In this document: positions 26,618 through 36,211 of the stretch, one piece after another
Position numbering within the stretch: the stretch's first letter is position 1
How the letters are laid out: the number at the start of each line of letters is the position of its first letter
NCBI RefSeq assembly: GCF_016811915.1
Contig: NZ_CP069127.1
Coordinates: forward strand, 2,269,001 to 2,333,000
DNA: 64,000 nt
Direction: 5' to 3'
DNA from: Brevibacillus choshinensis
Lineage (GTDB): Bacteria > Bacillota > Bacilli > Brevibacillales > Brevibacillaceae
Notes under the pieces: model-generated
The model's input: the letters and a program-made list of their open reading frames with translations, nothing else
Database searches by the model: none
Told to the model about the DNA's origin: nothing
Translations under genes and position numbers: made by a program

Positions 26618-27124
26618 TTACTTGGATTGGAAGAACTCCATCACCGTAATGCTGTCGATGGGAGCCTCTTTTGCGAGCAGTGTCTCAGGAAGATAAAAAT
26701 AGACCGGTCCTTTTTCGCGAATGGGTTTGCCGTCTTTCGCAAATTGCAGAATCGCGCGTTTCGCCTCAGACAGGGGCAGCTCGACTGGTTCTTGGTCTTC
26801 GCGGTGCAAGCGGACGTGCGTGGCTTCCGGGAGCGGCTGGGCATTGTTGATAAATGGCTCCAGACGAATGCCGTAGTCGCCTTCCAGTACTTTGCGCTCC
26901 TCTGCCAGGCTTTTTCGCTCAGAAGGCGGCTGCGCTCCTTCGCGAAGCTCCTTGTCCCACTGGGAGCCTGTCCCTTGCAAATATTTGGCTTGCTTCTGGT
27001 CGACAGATTCATTCTCACCGATGTATTCGCGAAGATCAAACTTGCGGTCGTCGAACACCCAAACGGTTGGATCTAAGGTAATAGGGAAGGAAATAGCCCC
27101 TTTGAACACGATAACTTCAGCCAT
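26618..27124 (-). CDS. Conserved hypothetical protein (168 aa)
   Basis: Soluble protein of 168 residues without recognisable motif. The N-terminus has a beta-rich stretch (MAEVIVFKGAISFPITLDPT), the middle is charged and helical (KELREGAQPPSERKSLAEER), and the C-terminus resembles a small alpha/beta fold ending in DSITVMEFFQSK. No signal peptide. ATG 27124 has a GGAGG-type site in the expected place. I do not assign a function. Confidence 0.65.
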   Translation of the reverse strand: MAEVIVFKGAISFPITLDPTVWVFDDRKFDLREYIGENESVDQKQAKYLQGTGSQWDKELREGAQPPSERKSLAEERKVLEGDYGIRLEPFINNAQPLPEATHVRLHREDQEPVELPLSEAKRAILQFAKDGKPIREKGPVYFYLPETLLAKEAPIDSITVMEFFQSK

Positions 27125-27235
27125 GAAGCATACCTCCGTAATCTATCAATCTCATTTCTCATTCTACTGCAAGTTCACCGAGGTCGGCAAACGTAAGTAA
27201 TATAACGAAAATTTCAGAAATTGGTCTCAAAATCA

Positions 27236-27263
27236 TTGACAGCCAATTCTGAGTTTATATAAT
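27236..27263 (+). promoter_or_regulatory. Strong sigma-A promoter of the M20 peptidase/AbgT operon
   Basis: Perfect -35 TTGACA (27236-27241), 16-base spacer, perfect -10 TATAAT (27258-27263), in an AT-rich stretch about 95 bases before the first gene. Confidence 0.85.
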
Positions 27264-27356
27264 TATATTAAAATTATCGAATGCTTATATAAGAGGAGTG
27301 TATAACCTACCCATTCTGCATTCGTTGCATCCAGTTCAAAGGAGGAGATTGCGTTG

Positions 27357-28547
27357 ATGAATCAAGAGAAAGTCTCTACCTTGCTTGAATCTGTGCGGGA
27401 TGATGTGATCCAGTGGCGCCGCCACTTGCACAGACACCCCGAGCTGTCCTTTCAGGAGGAAAAAACGGCTCAATTTGTCTATGGGCTGCTGCATTCCTTT
27501 GGAAATCTGGAGCTGTCACGCCCTACCAAAACGAGTGTCATGGCGAGACTCATCGGGAATCGGCCAGGAAAAGTGATTGGCCTTCGCGCGGACATGGATG
27601 CGCTGGCCATTGCCGAAGAAAATGAATTCGAGTACGCCTCCCAGGTGCCAGGTGTGATGCATGCCTGTGGACACGACGGTCATACGGCCATGCTTTTAGG
27701 GGCAGCAAAAGTGCTCTCCCAGGTGCGCGATCACATCGCAGGAGAGGTGCGTTTTCTTTTTCAGCACGCGGAAGAAATGCATCCGGGCGGGGCGCAAGAG
27801 ATGGTGAAAGCCGGCGTGACAGAGGGTGTCGATCTGATGCTGGGAATTCATCTGATGTCACATCTCCCTGTCGGCAAAATCGGGCTGACATACGGAGCGG
27901 TCACTGCTAATTCGGACCGGTTTGATATCACGATCCAAGGTAAGGGGGGGCATGCCTCGACTCCGAATTCGTCAGTCGATCCGGTAGCAATCGGAGCGCA
28001 GGTCATCTCCAGCTTGCAGCATATCGTTTCAAGGAACGCGGACCCACTCGAGAAGCTGGTCGTCTCCGTGACGAATTTTCACGGAGGGACAGGTGCGTAC
28101 AATGTGATCCCGGATCGGGCACAGCTGAGCGGTTCGGTACGCAGCTTTGCACCTGAGATGAGGGAGCTGGCTGTCACCAGTATGGAGAGAATCATCAAAG
28201 GGACTACACTGGCACACGGCGCGACGTACAGCTTTGACTACCGCTACGGCTATGGCTCGGTTGTCAACGACGAGGCGGTCACGCGATCGGTTGAGGAACT
28301 GATTGTCGATGAATGGGGAGAAGCGGTGCTTTTACAGCTGTCACCGATGATGGGAGGCGAGGATTTTTCCGCCTTTTCCGATGTTGTGCCGAGCTGCTTT
28401 ATCCTCGTGGGAGCAGGCAATGAAGAGAAGGGTATTGTCTATCCGCATCACCATCCGCGATTCACCGTGGATGAAGACGCGCTGCAAGACGGTGTCAAAC
28501 TGTTTGTCAAGTACATTTGCAAGGCATCAGCAGAGACATCCGGGTAG
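27357..28547 (+). CDS. M20 family metallopeptidase/amidohydrolase
   Basis: Zinc amidohydrolase of the M20D group (HipO/AmhX/AbgA-like), 396 residues, which cleaves N-acyl amino acids or related amides. Metal-binding signatures: HACGHDGHTA near residue 102 and QHAEEMHPGGA about 35 residues later; the dimerisation insert is in the middle (QGKGGHASTP). ATG 27357 is taken because GGAGGAG is 9 bases upstream; the TTG one codon before is also possible. It forms an operon with the AbgT-type transporter 30 bases downstream. Confidence 0.9.
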   Translation: MNQEKVSTLLESVRDDVIQWRRHLHRHPELSFQEEKTAQFVYGLLHSFGNLELSRPTKTSVMARLIGNRPGKVIGLRADMDALAIAEENEFEYASQVPGVMHACGHDGHTAMLLGAAKVLSQVRDHIAGEVRFLFQHAEEMHPGGAQEMVKAGVTEGVDLMLGIHLMSHLPVGKIGLTYGAVTANSDRFDITIQGKGGHASTPNSSVDPVAIGAQVISSLQHIVSRNADPLEKLVVSVTNFHGGTGAYNVIPDRAQLSGSVRSFAPEMRELAVTSMERIIKGTTLAHGATYSFDYRYGYGSVVNDEAVTRSVEELIVDEWGEAVLLQLSPMMGGEDFSAFSDVVPSCFILVGAGNEEKGIVYPHHHPRFTVDEDALQDGVKLFVKYICKASAETSG

Positions 28548-28577
28548 AAATTACATGTGAAATGGGGGCGGGGTAAC

Positions 28578-30107
28578 ATGGCAAATGGCGCAGCAGGAAT
28601 GGAAACAGAGCTGCAAAAACAGAAAGGAATCTTGAAATGGATCGAAACGGCTGGGAACAAGCTTCCCCATCCGTTCATGCTCTTCGTCATCCTATGTGGG
28701 GTGCTGATGGTCGTCTCGGCGATCCTCTCGGCGATGAATTTATCGGTCATCCATCCAGGAAAAGGCGAAGCCGTCGCGGTCAAAAACCTGCTCAGTGTAG
28801 AAGGGATTCACTGGATTTTGACCAGCATGCTGAAAAACTTCGTGGAGTTTCCCGCTCTCGGTCTTGTCTTGGCGATGACGCTCGGGATCGGGCTGGCGGA
28901 AAAAGTGGGGCTATTGACAACCGTACTCCGCAAGATGATGTCACACGTGCCCACAGCGATCGTCAGTTACGCAGTCGTCTTCGTCGGAGTACTGGGAAAC
29001 CTCGCCTCCGACGCAGCCATGGTGATCATCCCACCTCTGGGCGGACTTGTCTTTCTGGCCATGGGGCGTCATCCGATCGCCGGGTTCGCTGCCGGGATGG
29101 CAGGTGTTTCATCCGGATTCACAGCCAACCTGTTTATCGCGGGGACCGATGCTCTCTTGTCCGGTATCAGTACCTCTGTGGCCCAAACGATCGATCCGAA
29201 AGCTCATGTCACACCTGTTGACAACTGGTTCTTCATGTCTGCCTCAGTATTCATTTTGGCGTTTATCGGTGGATGGATTACGGACAAGGTGATTGAGCCG
29301 CGCCTGGGCACTTTCAAGGGAGACACCAGTGTGGAATTCGACGAGCTCACGCCGCAAGAAAACAAGGCGCTGCGCGTTACAGGGATCGTCGCTTTGATTT
29401 TCATCGCCATTCTTGCTGTGCTGGTCGTGCCGGAGGGATCGCTGCTTCGCGACCCGAAAACGGGCGATTTCTTGACCTCTCCGTTCTTGAAAGGCATCAT
29501 TCCGATCATTCTCTTGTTCTTCGTGACCATTTCGTTCGTTTATGGAAAGGTAATGGGACTGATCAAGACTTCAAAGGACATGCCTCATTACATGTCTGAA
29601 GCGATCAAGGATATGTCCGGCTTTATCGTTCTGGCTTTCACAGCAGCTCAATTCATCGCCTTTTTCAACTGGAGCAACATCGGAATCCTGATGGCCGTGC
29701 ACGGCGCTGACTTCATGAAGAGCATCGGACTTACAGGACTTCCGATCGTCATCGGATTTACACTGTTCACAGGGATTTGCAGCTTGTTCATTACGAGTGG
29801 ATCCGCTCTGTGGGCGATTCTCGCTCCTGTGTTCATGCCGATGCTGATGCTTCTCGACTACAGCCCTGCCTTTATCCAGGTAGCCTACCGGATCGCTGAT
29901 TCAGCCACGAATACGATCTCACCGGTGAATCCGTATCTGCCGCTTATTTTGGCCTTCTATCAAAAGTACAACAAGAATGCGGGGATGGGCACCATCTTCG
30001 CTACGATGACTCCGTACGCCATCGTCTTCCTGGTCGTCTGGATCATTCAGATGGCAATTTGGTACTTCCTTGACCTGCCAGTCGGTCCGGGTGTATATCC
30101 GCGTTAA
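28578..30107 (+). CDS. AbgT family transporter
   Basis: Integral membrane transporter of 509 residues with about 12 helices, typical of the AbgT family (p-aminobenzoyl-glutamate import in E. coli; some members export sulfonamides). Family blocks: NLASDAAMVIIPPLGGLVF, GFTANLFIAGTDALLSGIS and the C-terminal SATNTISPVNPYLPLIL. The pairing with an M20 amidohydrolase matches abgAB-abgT, so uptake and cleavage of an acyl- or benzoyl-glutamate is the likely job (inference). Confidence 0.88.
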   Translation: MANGAAGMETELQKQKGILKWIETAGNKLPHPFMLFVILCGVLMVVSAILSAMNLSVIHPGKGEAVAVKNLLSVEGIHWILTSMLKNFVEFPALGLVLAMTLGIGLAEKVGLLTTVLRKMMSHVPTAIVSYAVVFVGVLGNLASDAAMVIIPPLGGLVFLAMGRHPIAGFAAGMAGVSSGFTANLFIAGTDALLSGISTSVAQTIDPKAHVTPVDNWFFMSASVFILAFIGGWITDKVIEPRLGTFKGDTSVEFDELTPQENKALRVTGIVALIFIAILAVLVVPEGSLLRDPKTGDFLTSPFLKGIIPIILLFFVTISFVYGKVMGLIKTSKDMPHYMSEAIKDMSGFIVLAFTAAQFIAFFNWSNIGILMAVHGADFMKSIGLTGLPIVIGFTLFTGICSLFITSGSALWAILAPVFMPMLMLLDYSPAFIQVAYRIADSATNTISPVNPYLPLILAFYQKYNKNAGMGTIFATMTPYAIVFLVVWIIQMAIWYFLDLPVGPGVYPR

Positions 30108-30112
30108 TCCTG

Positions 30113-30148
30113 AAAAAAGAGTCGTGCCACTTGGCGCGGCTCTTTTTT
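30113..30148 (+). terminator. Terminator of the M20/AbgT operon
   Basis: AAAAAAGAGTCG / CGGCTCTTTTTT stem with a G-U pair, an inner GCC/GGC pairing, and T6. Confidence 0.8.
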
Positions 30149-30233
30149 CCATGACTTGCACTCATCTCTTGGACAACAGTCAAAAAAGCGTATATTCTGA
30201 AAAAGAAGGAAACGAGAAAACGGGGTGGATCAC

Positions 30234-31403
30234 ATGTACGATTTTGATAAGCGGATCGATCGCACAGGAACGAATAGCGTGAAGTGGGAGACGTCAAATC
30301 CTGACGTGAACGGAGAAGGGATGCTCCCTCTGTGGGTGGCTGACATGGACTTTGCCTGTCCGCCGGCCGTGACGGAGGCTCTCATCAAAAGGGCAACCCA
30401 TCCGATCTACGGTTATCCGATGAAGCAAAAAGTTTACTATGAGGCGCTGCAGGAATGGATTCAAAAACGCTACGGGGCGTCCGTGGAGCAAAGCTGGATG
30501 ACTAGTGTCGCTGGTGTCGTCCCTGGCATTCACGTAGCAATCGACGCATTCACGGCGCCGGAAGACAAGGTTCTGATCCAGACTCCGGTCTATCATCCGT
30601 TTGCCATTGCGATCGAGAATCGGGGGCGTCAGGTCGTACGGAGCAGCTTGCTGGAGCGCGAGGGGCAGTACGAGATGGATTGGGACGATCTTGCTCAAAA
30701 GCTTTGTGATGAGCGCGTCAAGCTGATGATTCTGTGCAGTCCGCACAATCCGGTAGGTCGAGTCTGGACGAGACAAGAGCTGGAACGCTTGGGGAGCTTG
30801 TGTGTGGAAAACGGCGTCATCGTTATTTCCGATGAGATTCACGCCGACCTTGTCTACGAAAAGGGGAGTCATACTCCGTTTTATACGCTGTCTCCGCAGA
30901 TTGCCGAGCAAAGCGTTACCTTCCACGCCGCGAGCAAAACGTTTAATCTGGCAGGATTGTTTACGTCCTATATGCTCACTCCAAACACAAAGCTGCTCAA
31001 GAGCTTCAATCAAATGGCAGGAAAAATGGGGAACGAGCACATCAATCTATTCGGGATGGAAGCGGCTGTGGCTGCCTATCGCCACGGAGAAGAATGGCTG
31101 GACGAATTGCTGGTCTACTTGCATGGGAACGCTGTCTATCTCCATGAATTTCTGAAAGCGAGAATTCCACAGGTCACGATGAACATTCCGCAAGCGACGT
31201 ACTTGGGCTGGATGGATTTTCGCAAGCTCGGATTGGAGCCCGCAGAATTGAATCGATTGCTCCGCCAGAAGGCCAAATTAGGCCTGAACGACGGGGCTGG
31301 GTTTGGTACGGAAGGAGAAGGATTCCAGCGGATCAACTTCGCTTGCCCGAGATCGCTATTGGTGGAGGCGATGGAGCGGTTGGAGAAGGCAATCCACAGC
31401 TAG
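30234..31403 (+). CDS. MalY/PatB family PLP-dependent cystathionine beta-lyase-like aminotransferase
   Basis: Fold-type I PLP enzyme of 389 residues of the MalY/PatB group, cleaving C-S bonds of cystathionine or cysteine conjugates. The N-terminal WETSNPDVNGEGMLPLWVAD and the PLP Lys235 in AASKTFNLAG are diagnostic; the CSPHNPVGRVW motif is also present. Start: ATG 30234 is preceded by GGGGTGG, which itself overlaps the alternative GTG at 30225. Confidence 0.87.
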   Translation: MYDFDKRIDRTGTNSVKWETSNPDVNGEGMLPLWVADMDFACPPAVTEALIKRATHPIYGYPMKQKVYYEALQEWIQKRYGASVEQSWMTSVAGVVPGIHVAIDAFTAPEDKVLIQTPVYHPFAIAIENRGRQVVRSSLLEREGQYEMDWDDLAQKLCDERVKLMILCSPHNPVGRVWTRQELERLGSLCVENGVIVISDEIHADLVYEKGSHTPFYTLSPQIAEQSVTFHAASKTFNLAGLFTSYMLTPNTKLLKSFNQMAGKMGNEHINLFGMEAAVAAYRHGEEWLDELLVYLHGNAVYLHEFLKARIPQVTMNIPQATYLGWMDFRKLGLEPAELNRLLRQKAKLGLNDGAGFGTEGEGFQRINFACPRSLLVEAMERLEKAIHS

Positions 31404-31422
31404 CGGAGTGAACTTCTAGTCC

Positions 31423-31477
31423 CGGACGAGAATCATATTCCATGTGCTTAGCAGTGGATACAGATGTTTCTCGTCCG
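31423..31477. repeat. Inverted repeat between the PatB-like gene and glsA
   Basis: 10-bp perfect arms CGGACGAGAA (31423-31432) and TTCTCGTCCG (31468-31477) around a 35-base loop, with no T run. It may be a weak terminator for the upstream gene or a protein site upstream of the glsA promoter. Confidence 0.5.
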
Positions 31478-31524
31478 ATCCACTTGTCCAAAAGGTGAAA
31501 CGGCATTGCCAAACTCTCGCCTGT

Positions 31525-31553
31525 TTGACACCGGGAATTTTCCTCTCTACAAT
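31525..31553 (+). promoter_or_regulatory. Sigma-A promoter of glsA
   Basis: Perfect -35 TTGACA (31525-31530), 17-base spacer, -10 TACAAT (31548-31553), about 45 bases before the glsA ATG. Confidence 0.85.
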
Positions 31554-31597
31554 TTATTCCATACCGATGTTGAAACTTCCGAAAAAGGGGACCGCAG

Positions 31598-32530
31598 ATG
31601 AACCTCGAGCTAGCAACTCAACAATTGAAAAGACTCCGTGATGATGCACAGACTTGCACGGGGAACGGGAAGGTCGCCTCTTATATCCCAGAATTGGCCA
31701 AGGAAGATCCTTGCCAGCTTGGGGTGAGCATCTGTTTGCCGGATGGAACGATCCTCTCTGCCGGAGAAGCCGACAAGCCTTTTACCCTGCAGAGCATCTC
31801 CAAGATCTTTTCGCTCATTGTCGCCCTCTGCCAGAACGGGCAGCAATACGTATTTGAGCGTGTAGGGAAGGAGCCGACAGGGGATCCTTTCAACTCGATT
31901 ATCAAGCTGGAGACGATCAAGCCGCACAAGCCGCTGAATCCAATGATCAATGCAGGGGCAATCGCGGTTGCGGGTATGATTCGAGGGAAAAACGTGCAGG
32001 CGAGGCTGGATTGCATCCTGGACATGCTGCGCAAGATGACTGGGAATCCGGAAATTCAGGTAAACCATGCAGTCTATTGCTCCGAAAAGAAAACAGCCGA
32101 TCGCAATCGGGCTCTTGCCTGGTTTTTGAAGGACAGCGGTGTTTTAACCGGAGATGTTGAGGAAACACTGGATTTATATTTCCAGCATTGCTCCATCGAG
32201 GTGACGGCCAAAGAAGTTGCGAGACTAGGGATGGTACTCGCGGCGGATGGCATAGACGTCTATACAGGGGATCGGGTGTTTCCGGCCGAAGTCGCACGTA
32301 TCTGCAAGACCTTTATGGTGACATGCGGGATGTACAATGCGTCCGGAGAATTTGCGATTGACGTGGGCATCCCGGCAAAAAGCGGCGTGGCAGGAGGGAT
32401 CATGGCGACCGTTCCACAAAGAATGGGCATTGGTGTTTTTGGACCTGCTCTGGATGAAAAAGGGAACTCTGTCTCTGGTGTGAACCTGCTGGAGTCGCTC
32501 TCAAAGGAATGGAATCTTGGTATCTTTTAG
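31598..32530 (+). CDS. glsA: Glutaminase
   Basis: Serine-dependent glutaminase (beta-lactamase fold) hydrolysing glutamine to glutamate and ammonia. 310 residues, family-typical. The Ser66-x-x-Lys69 catalytic pair is in LQSISKIFSL; NPMINAGAIAVAG and the C-terminal GIPAKSGVAGGIMA are conserved blocks. ATG 31598 has AAGGGG upstream. It is followed by ylaN, as in B. subtilis ylaM-ylaN. Confidence 0.95.
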   Translation: MNLELATQQLKRLRDDAQTCTGNGKVASYIPELAKEDPCQLGVSICLPDGTILSAGEADKPFTLQSISKIFSLIVALCQNGQQYVFERVGKEPTGDPFNSIIKLETIKPHKPLNPMINAGAIAVAGMIRGKNVQARLDCILDMLRKMTGNPEIQVNHAVYCSEKKTADRNRALAWFLKDSGVLTGDVEETLDLYFQHCSIEVTAKEVARLGMVLAADGIDVYTGDRVFPAEVARICKTFMVTCGMYNASGEFAIDVGIPAKSGVAGGIMATVPQRMGIGVFGPALDEKGNSVSGVNLLESLSKEWNLGIF

Positions 32531-32623
32531 CTTCTTGCAGTTGTTGCTCCTTCTCCCCTTTTCAAATGGCCGAGAATCGCGTACTATGTATGATAAGGAT
32601 GGAGGCAAACGGAGGGATAGGTT

Positions 32624-32905
32624 TTGACAGAAATTAAGGTTCCCGATCTGGAACAAAAAGCGCTAGCGTTGCTTCAAGCAGACGCGGACAAAATTTACAA
32701 GCTGATCGACGTACAGATGGAAAACCTGACCATGCCGCAGTGCCCGCTGTATGAAGAGGTATTGGATACACAAATGTTTGGGCTCTCCCGCGAAGTAGAG
32801 TATGCGGTTCGCCTGGGACTGATTGAAGAAGAGATCGGACGCGAAATTATGGGTTCCCTGGAACGCAAATTGGCCCATCTCCATGAACTGTATAACCAAA
32901 GGTAA
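32624..32905 (+). CDS. ylaN: YlaN family protein (UPF0358)
   Basis: A 93-residue helical protein, the same length as B. subtilis YlaN. The stretch [20 protein letters not shown] and [19 protein letters not shown] are characteristic. In B. subtilis and S. aureus YlaN is linked to iron homeostasis, with an interaction with Fur reported. The start is TTG at 32624 with GGAGGG 7 bases upstream. Gene order after glsA is conserved with B. subtilis. Confidence 0.9.
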   Translation: MTEIKVPDLEQKALALLQADADKIYKLIDVQMENLTMPQCPLYEEVLDTQMFGLSREVEYAVRLGLIEEEIGREIMGSLERKLAHLHELYNQR

Positions 32906-32937
32906 AAGCGAGGAGAACAGCGATATTCCTCGCTTTT
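32904..32937 (+). terminator. Terminator of ylaN
   Basis: AAAAGCGAGGA / TCCTCGCTTTT stem with a 12-base loop; the left arm overlaps the stop codon. Confidence 0.85.
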
Positions 32938-32979
32938 CATTTTGCTTCTAATTAGATTTAGCCAAATTGAAAAAAAGTA

Positions 32980-33008
32980 TTGCATATTAGTAACGTGTAC
33001 ATTACATT
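32980..33008 (+). promoter_or_regulatory. Possible sigma-A promoter of the T-box transcript
   Basis: TTGCAT (32980-32985), 17-base spacer, TACATT (33003-33008). A moderate match in an AT-rich stretch upstream of the leader. Confidence 0.45.
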
Positions 33009-33039
33009 AATAGATATATTTTTTGATATGTGTAAATGC

Positions 33040-33260
33040 GAAGATAGAGACTAGTAAACGGATCAACCGCTTGTCAGGGAGAAGCTGCCAGAGACTGGAA
33101 GCAGCTTTGAAGTGTGTCCCGTGGAATTCACTCTGGAGCATTTGGGTCATTCCGTTACAGATGGCAAAGCGAGACAGTCAGCTCACGGCAGCTGTTGTCT
33201 AAGTAGGGTGGTACCGCGAGAATAAACAGAACTCGTCCCTTTTTGGGGGCGGGTTTTTTT
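33040..33260 (+). ncRNA. T-box riboswitch leader, probable Phe (UUC) specifier
   Basis: The region 32906-33298 has no gene and holds this leader. The invariant T-box sequence AGGGTGGTACCGCG is at 33205-33218, followed by a terminator helix at 33231-33260. Upstream, Stem I elements are seen (AGGGAGAAGCTGCC near 33076-33090), and the specifier region reads GTGGAA-TTC-ACTCTGGAGC, giving UUC (33127-33129) in the usual GAA-NNN-A position. UGGU in the T-box pairs with ACCA, so the discriminator base is A, as in tRNA-Phe. Uncharged tRNA-Phe should promote readthrough into the symporter gene. Confidence 0.93.
33231..33260 (+). terminator. T-box-controlled intrinsic terminator
   Basis: ACTCGTCCC pairs with GGGGCGGGT (two G-U pairs) around a short loop, then T7. 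It is the OFF-state helix competing with the antiterminator. Confidence 0.9.
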
Positions 33261-33298
33261 ATTTTATCAAGAGAGTTACAGATTAGGAGTGAAGGGGT

Positions 33299-34633
33299 AT
33301 GAAACAGACAGAGCAGTGGACGAGCAGGCTCGGGTTCATCCTGGCAGCAGCAGGGTCCGCGATTGGTCTGGGAGCAATTTGGAAGTTTCCGTATATCGTA
33401 GGAACCAGCGGGGGTGGCGCCTTTTTTCTTTTGTTCCTGATCTTCACGGTGGTGATTGGGCTTCCGCTGTTGCTCGGGGAGTTTACCATTGGGCGCAGCA
33501 CACAAAAGGAGGCCATCAGCGCGTACAAGGCAGTTGCTCCCGGAACACTGTGGCATTGGATTGGGCGCCTCGGCGTCGTTACGTGTTTTCTCTTGCTGTC
33601 GTTCTACAGTGTGGTAGGAGGCTGGATCCTCACTTATTTGGTGAAAGGGCTCATGGGTCAGATCACGGGACCCGCTTATGATCAGCTGTTTGGAACGGTC
33701 ATCAGCAATCCGACTGGTGCGGTTTTTGCTCAGCTCATCTTTATGCTGATCACATCTTGGGTAGTAGCCCGCGGGGTGCAGAGCGGGATTGAATCCGCCA
33801 ATAAATACATGATGCCGGCCTTGTTTATTCTATTTCTCATCTTGATGTTTCGATCGCTTACGCTGGACGGGGCGATGGCAGGAATCTCCTTTTTTCTCAG
33901 TCCAGACTTCTCCAAGCTGAGTTCGCAGACCATCCTGTATGCCCTGGGTCAATCGTTCTTCTCGCTGAGTGTAGGCGTATCCGTTATGGTGACCTACAGC
34001 TCTTATCTGGCAAAGAATGAGAGCCTGGTGCGTTCCGCAGGTTCGATCGTTGGCTTGAATCTGTTGGTCTCCCTGTTTGCGGGACTGGCCATTTTCCCTG
34101 CTGTATTCTCACTGGGGGTCGAGCCGACTGCAGGGCCGGGCTTGCTCTTTATTGTGCTGCCTTCTGTCTTTGAAAAGATTGCGCTTGGCAGCCTGTTCTT
34201 GTGGATTTTCCTGGCCTTGTTCCTATTTGCGACGTTGACGTCAGCGTTTTCGATGCTGGAAATCATCGTGGCTTCCCTGGCTAAAGGAGAAGAGAAAAAG
34301 CGCAAGTACCTCTCCTGGCTGATCGGGCTCTTCATCTTCATCGTGGGAATACCGTCGGCTCTGTCGTTTGGCGTTTGGAGCGAGTTTACCATCTTTGGAA
34401 AATCGATTTTTGATGCCATGGACTTTCTGGTCAGCAATATCCTGATGCCGCTGGGTGCTCTGCTCATTGCGGTGTTCGTGCCTTTGAAAATGAAGCGGGA
34501 GACCCTTCTTCATGAACTGAATGCAAGTACCTCCGCTGGGCGTAAGCTGTTTGTTCTGTGGCTGGTGCTGCTGAAATACGTGGCTCCGCTCGCGATCTTG
34601 TTTGTGTTTTTGAATTTGCTGGGAATTTTATAG
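33299..34633 (+). CDS. Neurotransmitter:sodium symporter (NSS/SNF) family amino-acid transporter
   Basis: Sodium-dependent amino-acid symporter of 444 residues with about 11-12 helices (bacterial NSS proteins such as LeuT/MhsT have 11-12). The family signature in TM1 is clear: [20 protein letters not shown] followed by KFPYI. The gene is the only one after the T-box leader, so transport of phenylalanine or another aromatic or hydrophobic amino acid is likely (inference from the UUC specifier). ATG 33299 has AGGAG at 9 bases. Confidence 0.92.
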   Translation: MKQTEQWTSRLGFILAAAGSAIGLGAIWKFPYIVGTSGGGAFFLLFLIFTVVIGLPLLLGEFTIGRSTQKEAISAYKAVAPGTLWHWIGRLGVVTCFLLLSFYSVVGGWILTYLVKGLMGQITGPAYDQLFGTVISNPTGAVFAQLIFMLITSWVVARGVQSGIESANKYMMPALFILFLILMFRSLTLDGAMAGISFFLSPDFSKLSSQTILYALGQSFFSLSVGVSVMVTYSSYLAKNESLVRSAGSIVGLNLLVSLFAGLAIFPAVFSLGVEPTAGPGLLFIVLPSVFEKIALGSLFLWIFLALFLFATLTSAFSMLEIIVASLAKGEEKKRKYLSWLIGLFIFIVGIPSALSFGVWSEFTIFGKSIFDAMDFLVSNILMPLGALLIAVFVPLKMKRETLLHELNASTSAGRKLFVLWLVLLKYVAPLAILFVFLNLLGIL

Positions 34634-34640
34634 GGCGCAA

Positions 34641-34679
34641 AAAAGGACTGCCGGGCATCATGAGCCGCGCAGTCCTTTT
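34641..34679. terminator. Bidirectional terminator between symporter and Ca2+/H+ exchanger genes
   Basis: AAAAGGACTGC / GCAGTCCTTTT stem with a 17-base loop; T tracts on both strands. Confidence 0.88.
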
Positions 34680-34693
34680 GACTGTAAACGGAC

Positions 34694-35737
34694 TTAGGCA
34701 AAGAAAAATGCTGTCCCTAAAATGATGTAAACCGTCAGCAACAGCACACCTTCAAACCAGTTGGTTGCCCCGTCTTTCGTAATGGAAATGGTGATGAACG
34801 TAGCCACACCGATGGCTGCCAGCTCATAGGGAGTGAACACGATGTCCATCGGCTTGCCGATCAGGAGGCTGACGAGCACGAGGGTAGGTGCGACAAACAG
34901 AGCGATTTGCAGGCTGGAGCCGATGGCGATCTCAACGGCGGCACCGATTCTTCCTTTCATAGCCAGCAGCAGTGCGGCACTATGCTCGGCTGCGTTCCCG
35001 ATAATCGCGATGACGAATGCACCTACGAACAGCTCGGACCAGCCCATTGCTTCGGAGACGTGCTGGACTCCGTGAACGAGCCACTCCGAGACGAGGGCGA
35101 CAAAGACGGTAGAGATGGCGAGCATTAGGATGGATACGCCTTTGGACCAGACGGCCTCACTTTCATGCTCTTCGATGTCTGACAAAAAGTCACTGTGGGT
35201 GATCATCGAGAAGATGAGCCACAGCACGTAGGCAAGGATGAGGAGGATGGCGATCACGATGCTGAGCGTCTCAATCTTCACTGGCGGCAAGCCTCTCATG
35301 AAAACCGCCGGGATAAACAGGGCAACGATAGCTAGCGTCATGAGGGAAGCATTATGACCAGCCAGCTGGCTATTGAACTTCTGCTCCTTGAATTTCAGGC
35401 CACCCATCAGGACGCTGAGCCCCAGCACCAGCAGCATGTTGCCGATGATGGCGCCGGTGATAGAGGCTTTCACCATTTCAAACAAGCCTTCTTTTACGAG
35501 GAAAAAGGCAATGATCAACTCAGCGGCATTGCCGAATGTCGCATTGAGAAAACCACCGATACGATCACCCGCGTAATGCGCGACGTTTTCGGTAGATTTT
35601 CCGAGCCAAGCAGCCAAAAACACAATGCTGATCGCCGCGGTAATGAACTGGAACATTTCATTTTCCGTGAAGTAGTGGGCGAATGCGGCCAAGAGGAAGG
35701 TCGCGCCGACCACGGCAAAAAATAGACGCAAATTCAT
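34694..35737 (-). CDS. Calcium/proton exchanger (CaCA family, Cax type)
   Basis: Cation antiporter of 347 residues with about 11 helices. Both alpha repeats are visible: [19 protein letters not shown] near residue 60 and [20 protein letters not shown] near residue 235, each with the conserved GNAxE. This is the layout of YfkE/ChaA of B. subtilis, which expels Ca2+ in exchange for protons. ATG 35737 has AGAGGTG at 5 bases; the frame to 35785 is not needed. Confidence 0.92.
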   Translation of the reverse strand: MNLRLFFAVVGATFLLAAFAHYFTENEMFQFITAAISIVFLAAWLGKSTENVAHYAGDRIGGFLNATFGNAAELIIAFFLVKEGLFEMVKASITGAIIGNMLLVLGLSVLMGGLKFKEQKFNSQLAGHNASLMTLAIVALFIPAVFMRGLPPVKIETLSIVIAILLILAYVLWLIFSMITHSDFLSDIEEHESEAVWSKGVSILMLAISTVFVALVSEWLVHGVQHVSEAMGWSELFVGAFVIAIIGNAAEHSAALLLAMKGRIGAAVEIAIGSSLQIALFVAPTLVLVSLLIGKPMDIVFTPYELAAIGVATFITISITKDGATNWFEGVLLLTVYIILGTAFFFA

Positions 35738-35881
35738 ACGGTCACCTCTGCTTATGTACTTTCTGTCTTGCGGGGGTGCAAGCACTATTACACCACTATT
35801 ACCCTATGCGCCTTCCCGATAGTATAGAGTTCCTCAACAGGAAGAAACTAAACGGTGAACAACGAATGGGAGGTGGCAAAC

Positions 35882-36139
35882 ATGACAGTGCCTTACTTGT
35901 GTCCGACGTGTAAATCGAATCGCATGCGGTTTACGGTAATCGAACAAACACCCCGTTACATGCGACTCGACCCGCAGTCAGGAGAGGTGGTTGCCGAGTT
36001 ATCCGCTGACCAGTTGGACCTCTTTCACAAGCCGTACAACGGAGACGCCTACTTGATCCAATGCGGGGTTTGTGGAACGACCGAGTCGGAAGAGCGATTC
36101 GTCAAGATGGCCGAGCACATGAAAAATCAACGCTCCTAG
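35882..36139 (+). CDS. Small zinc-ribbon protein (85 aa)
   Basis: An 85-residue protein with two Cys pairs, CPTC at residues 6-9 and CGVC about 55 residues later, probably binding one zinc ion. No family name comes to mind. ATG 35882 has GGGAGGTG 6 bases upstream; the GTG at 35855 lacks a ribosome site. Short monocistronic gene with its own terminator. Confidence 0.65.
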   Translation: MTVPYLCPTCKSNRMRFTVIEQTPRYMRLDPQSGEVVAELSADQLDLFHKPYNGDAYLIQCGVCGTTESEERFVKMAEHMKNQRS

Positions 36140-36156
36140 GAGCGTCACGCAAAAAG

Positions 36157-36193
36157 AAACAGGCACGTGAGTCTCGGACCCGCGTGCCTGTTT
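36157..36193. terminator. Terminator between zinc-ribbon gene and sleB
   Basis: AAACAGGCACG / CGTGCCTGTTT stem with a 15-base loop followed by TTTTT; genes are convergent. Confidence 0.85.
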
Positions 36194-36211
36194 TTCGTTG
36201 CAGGAAAGCGA

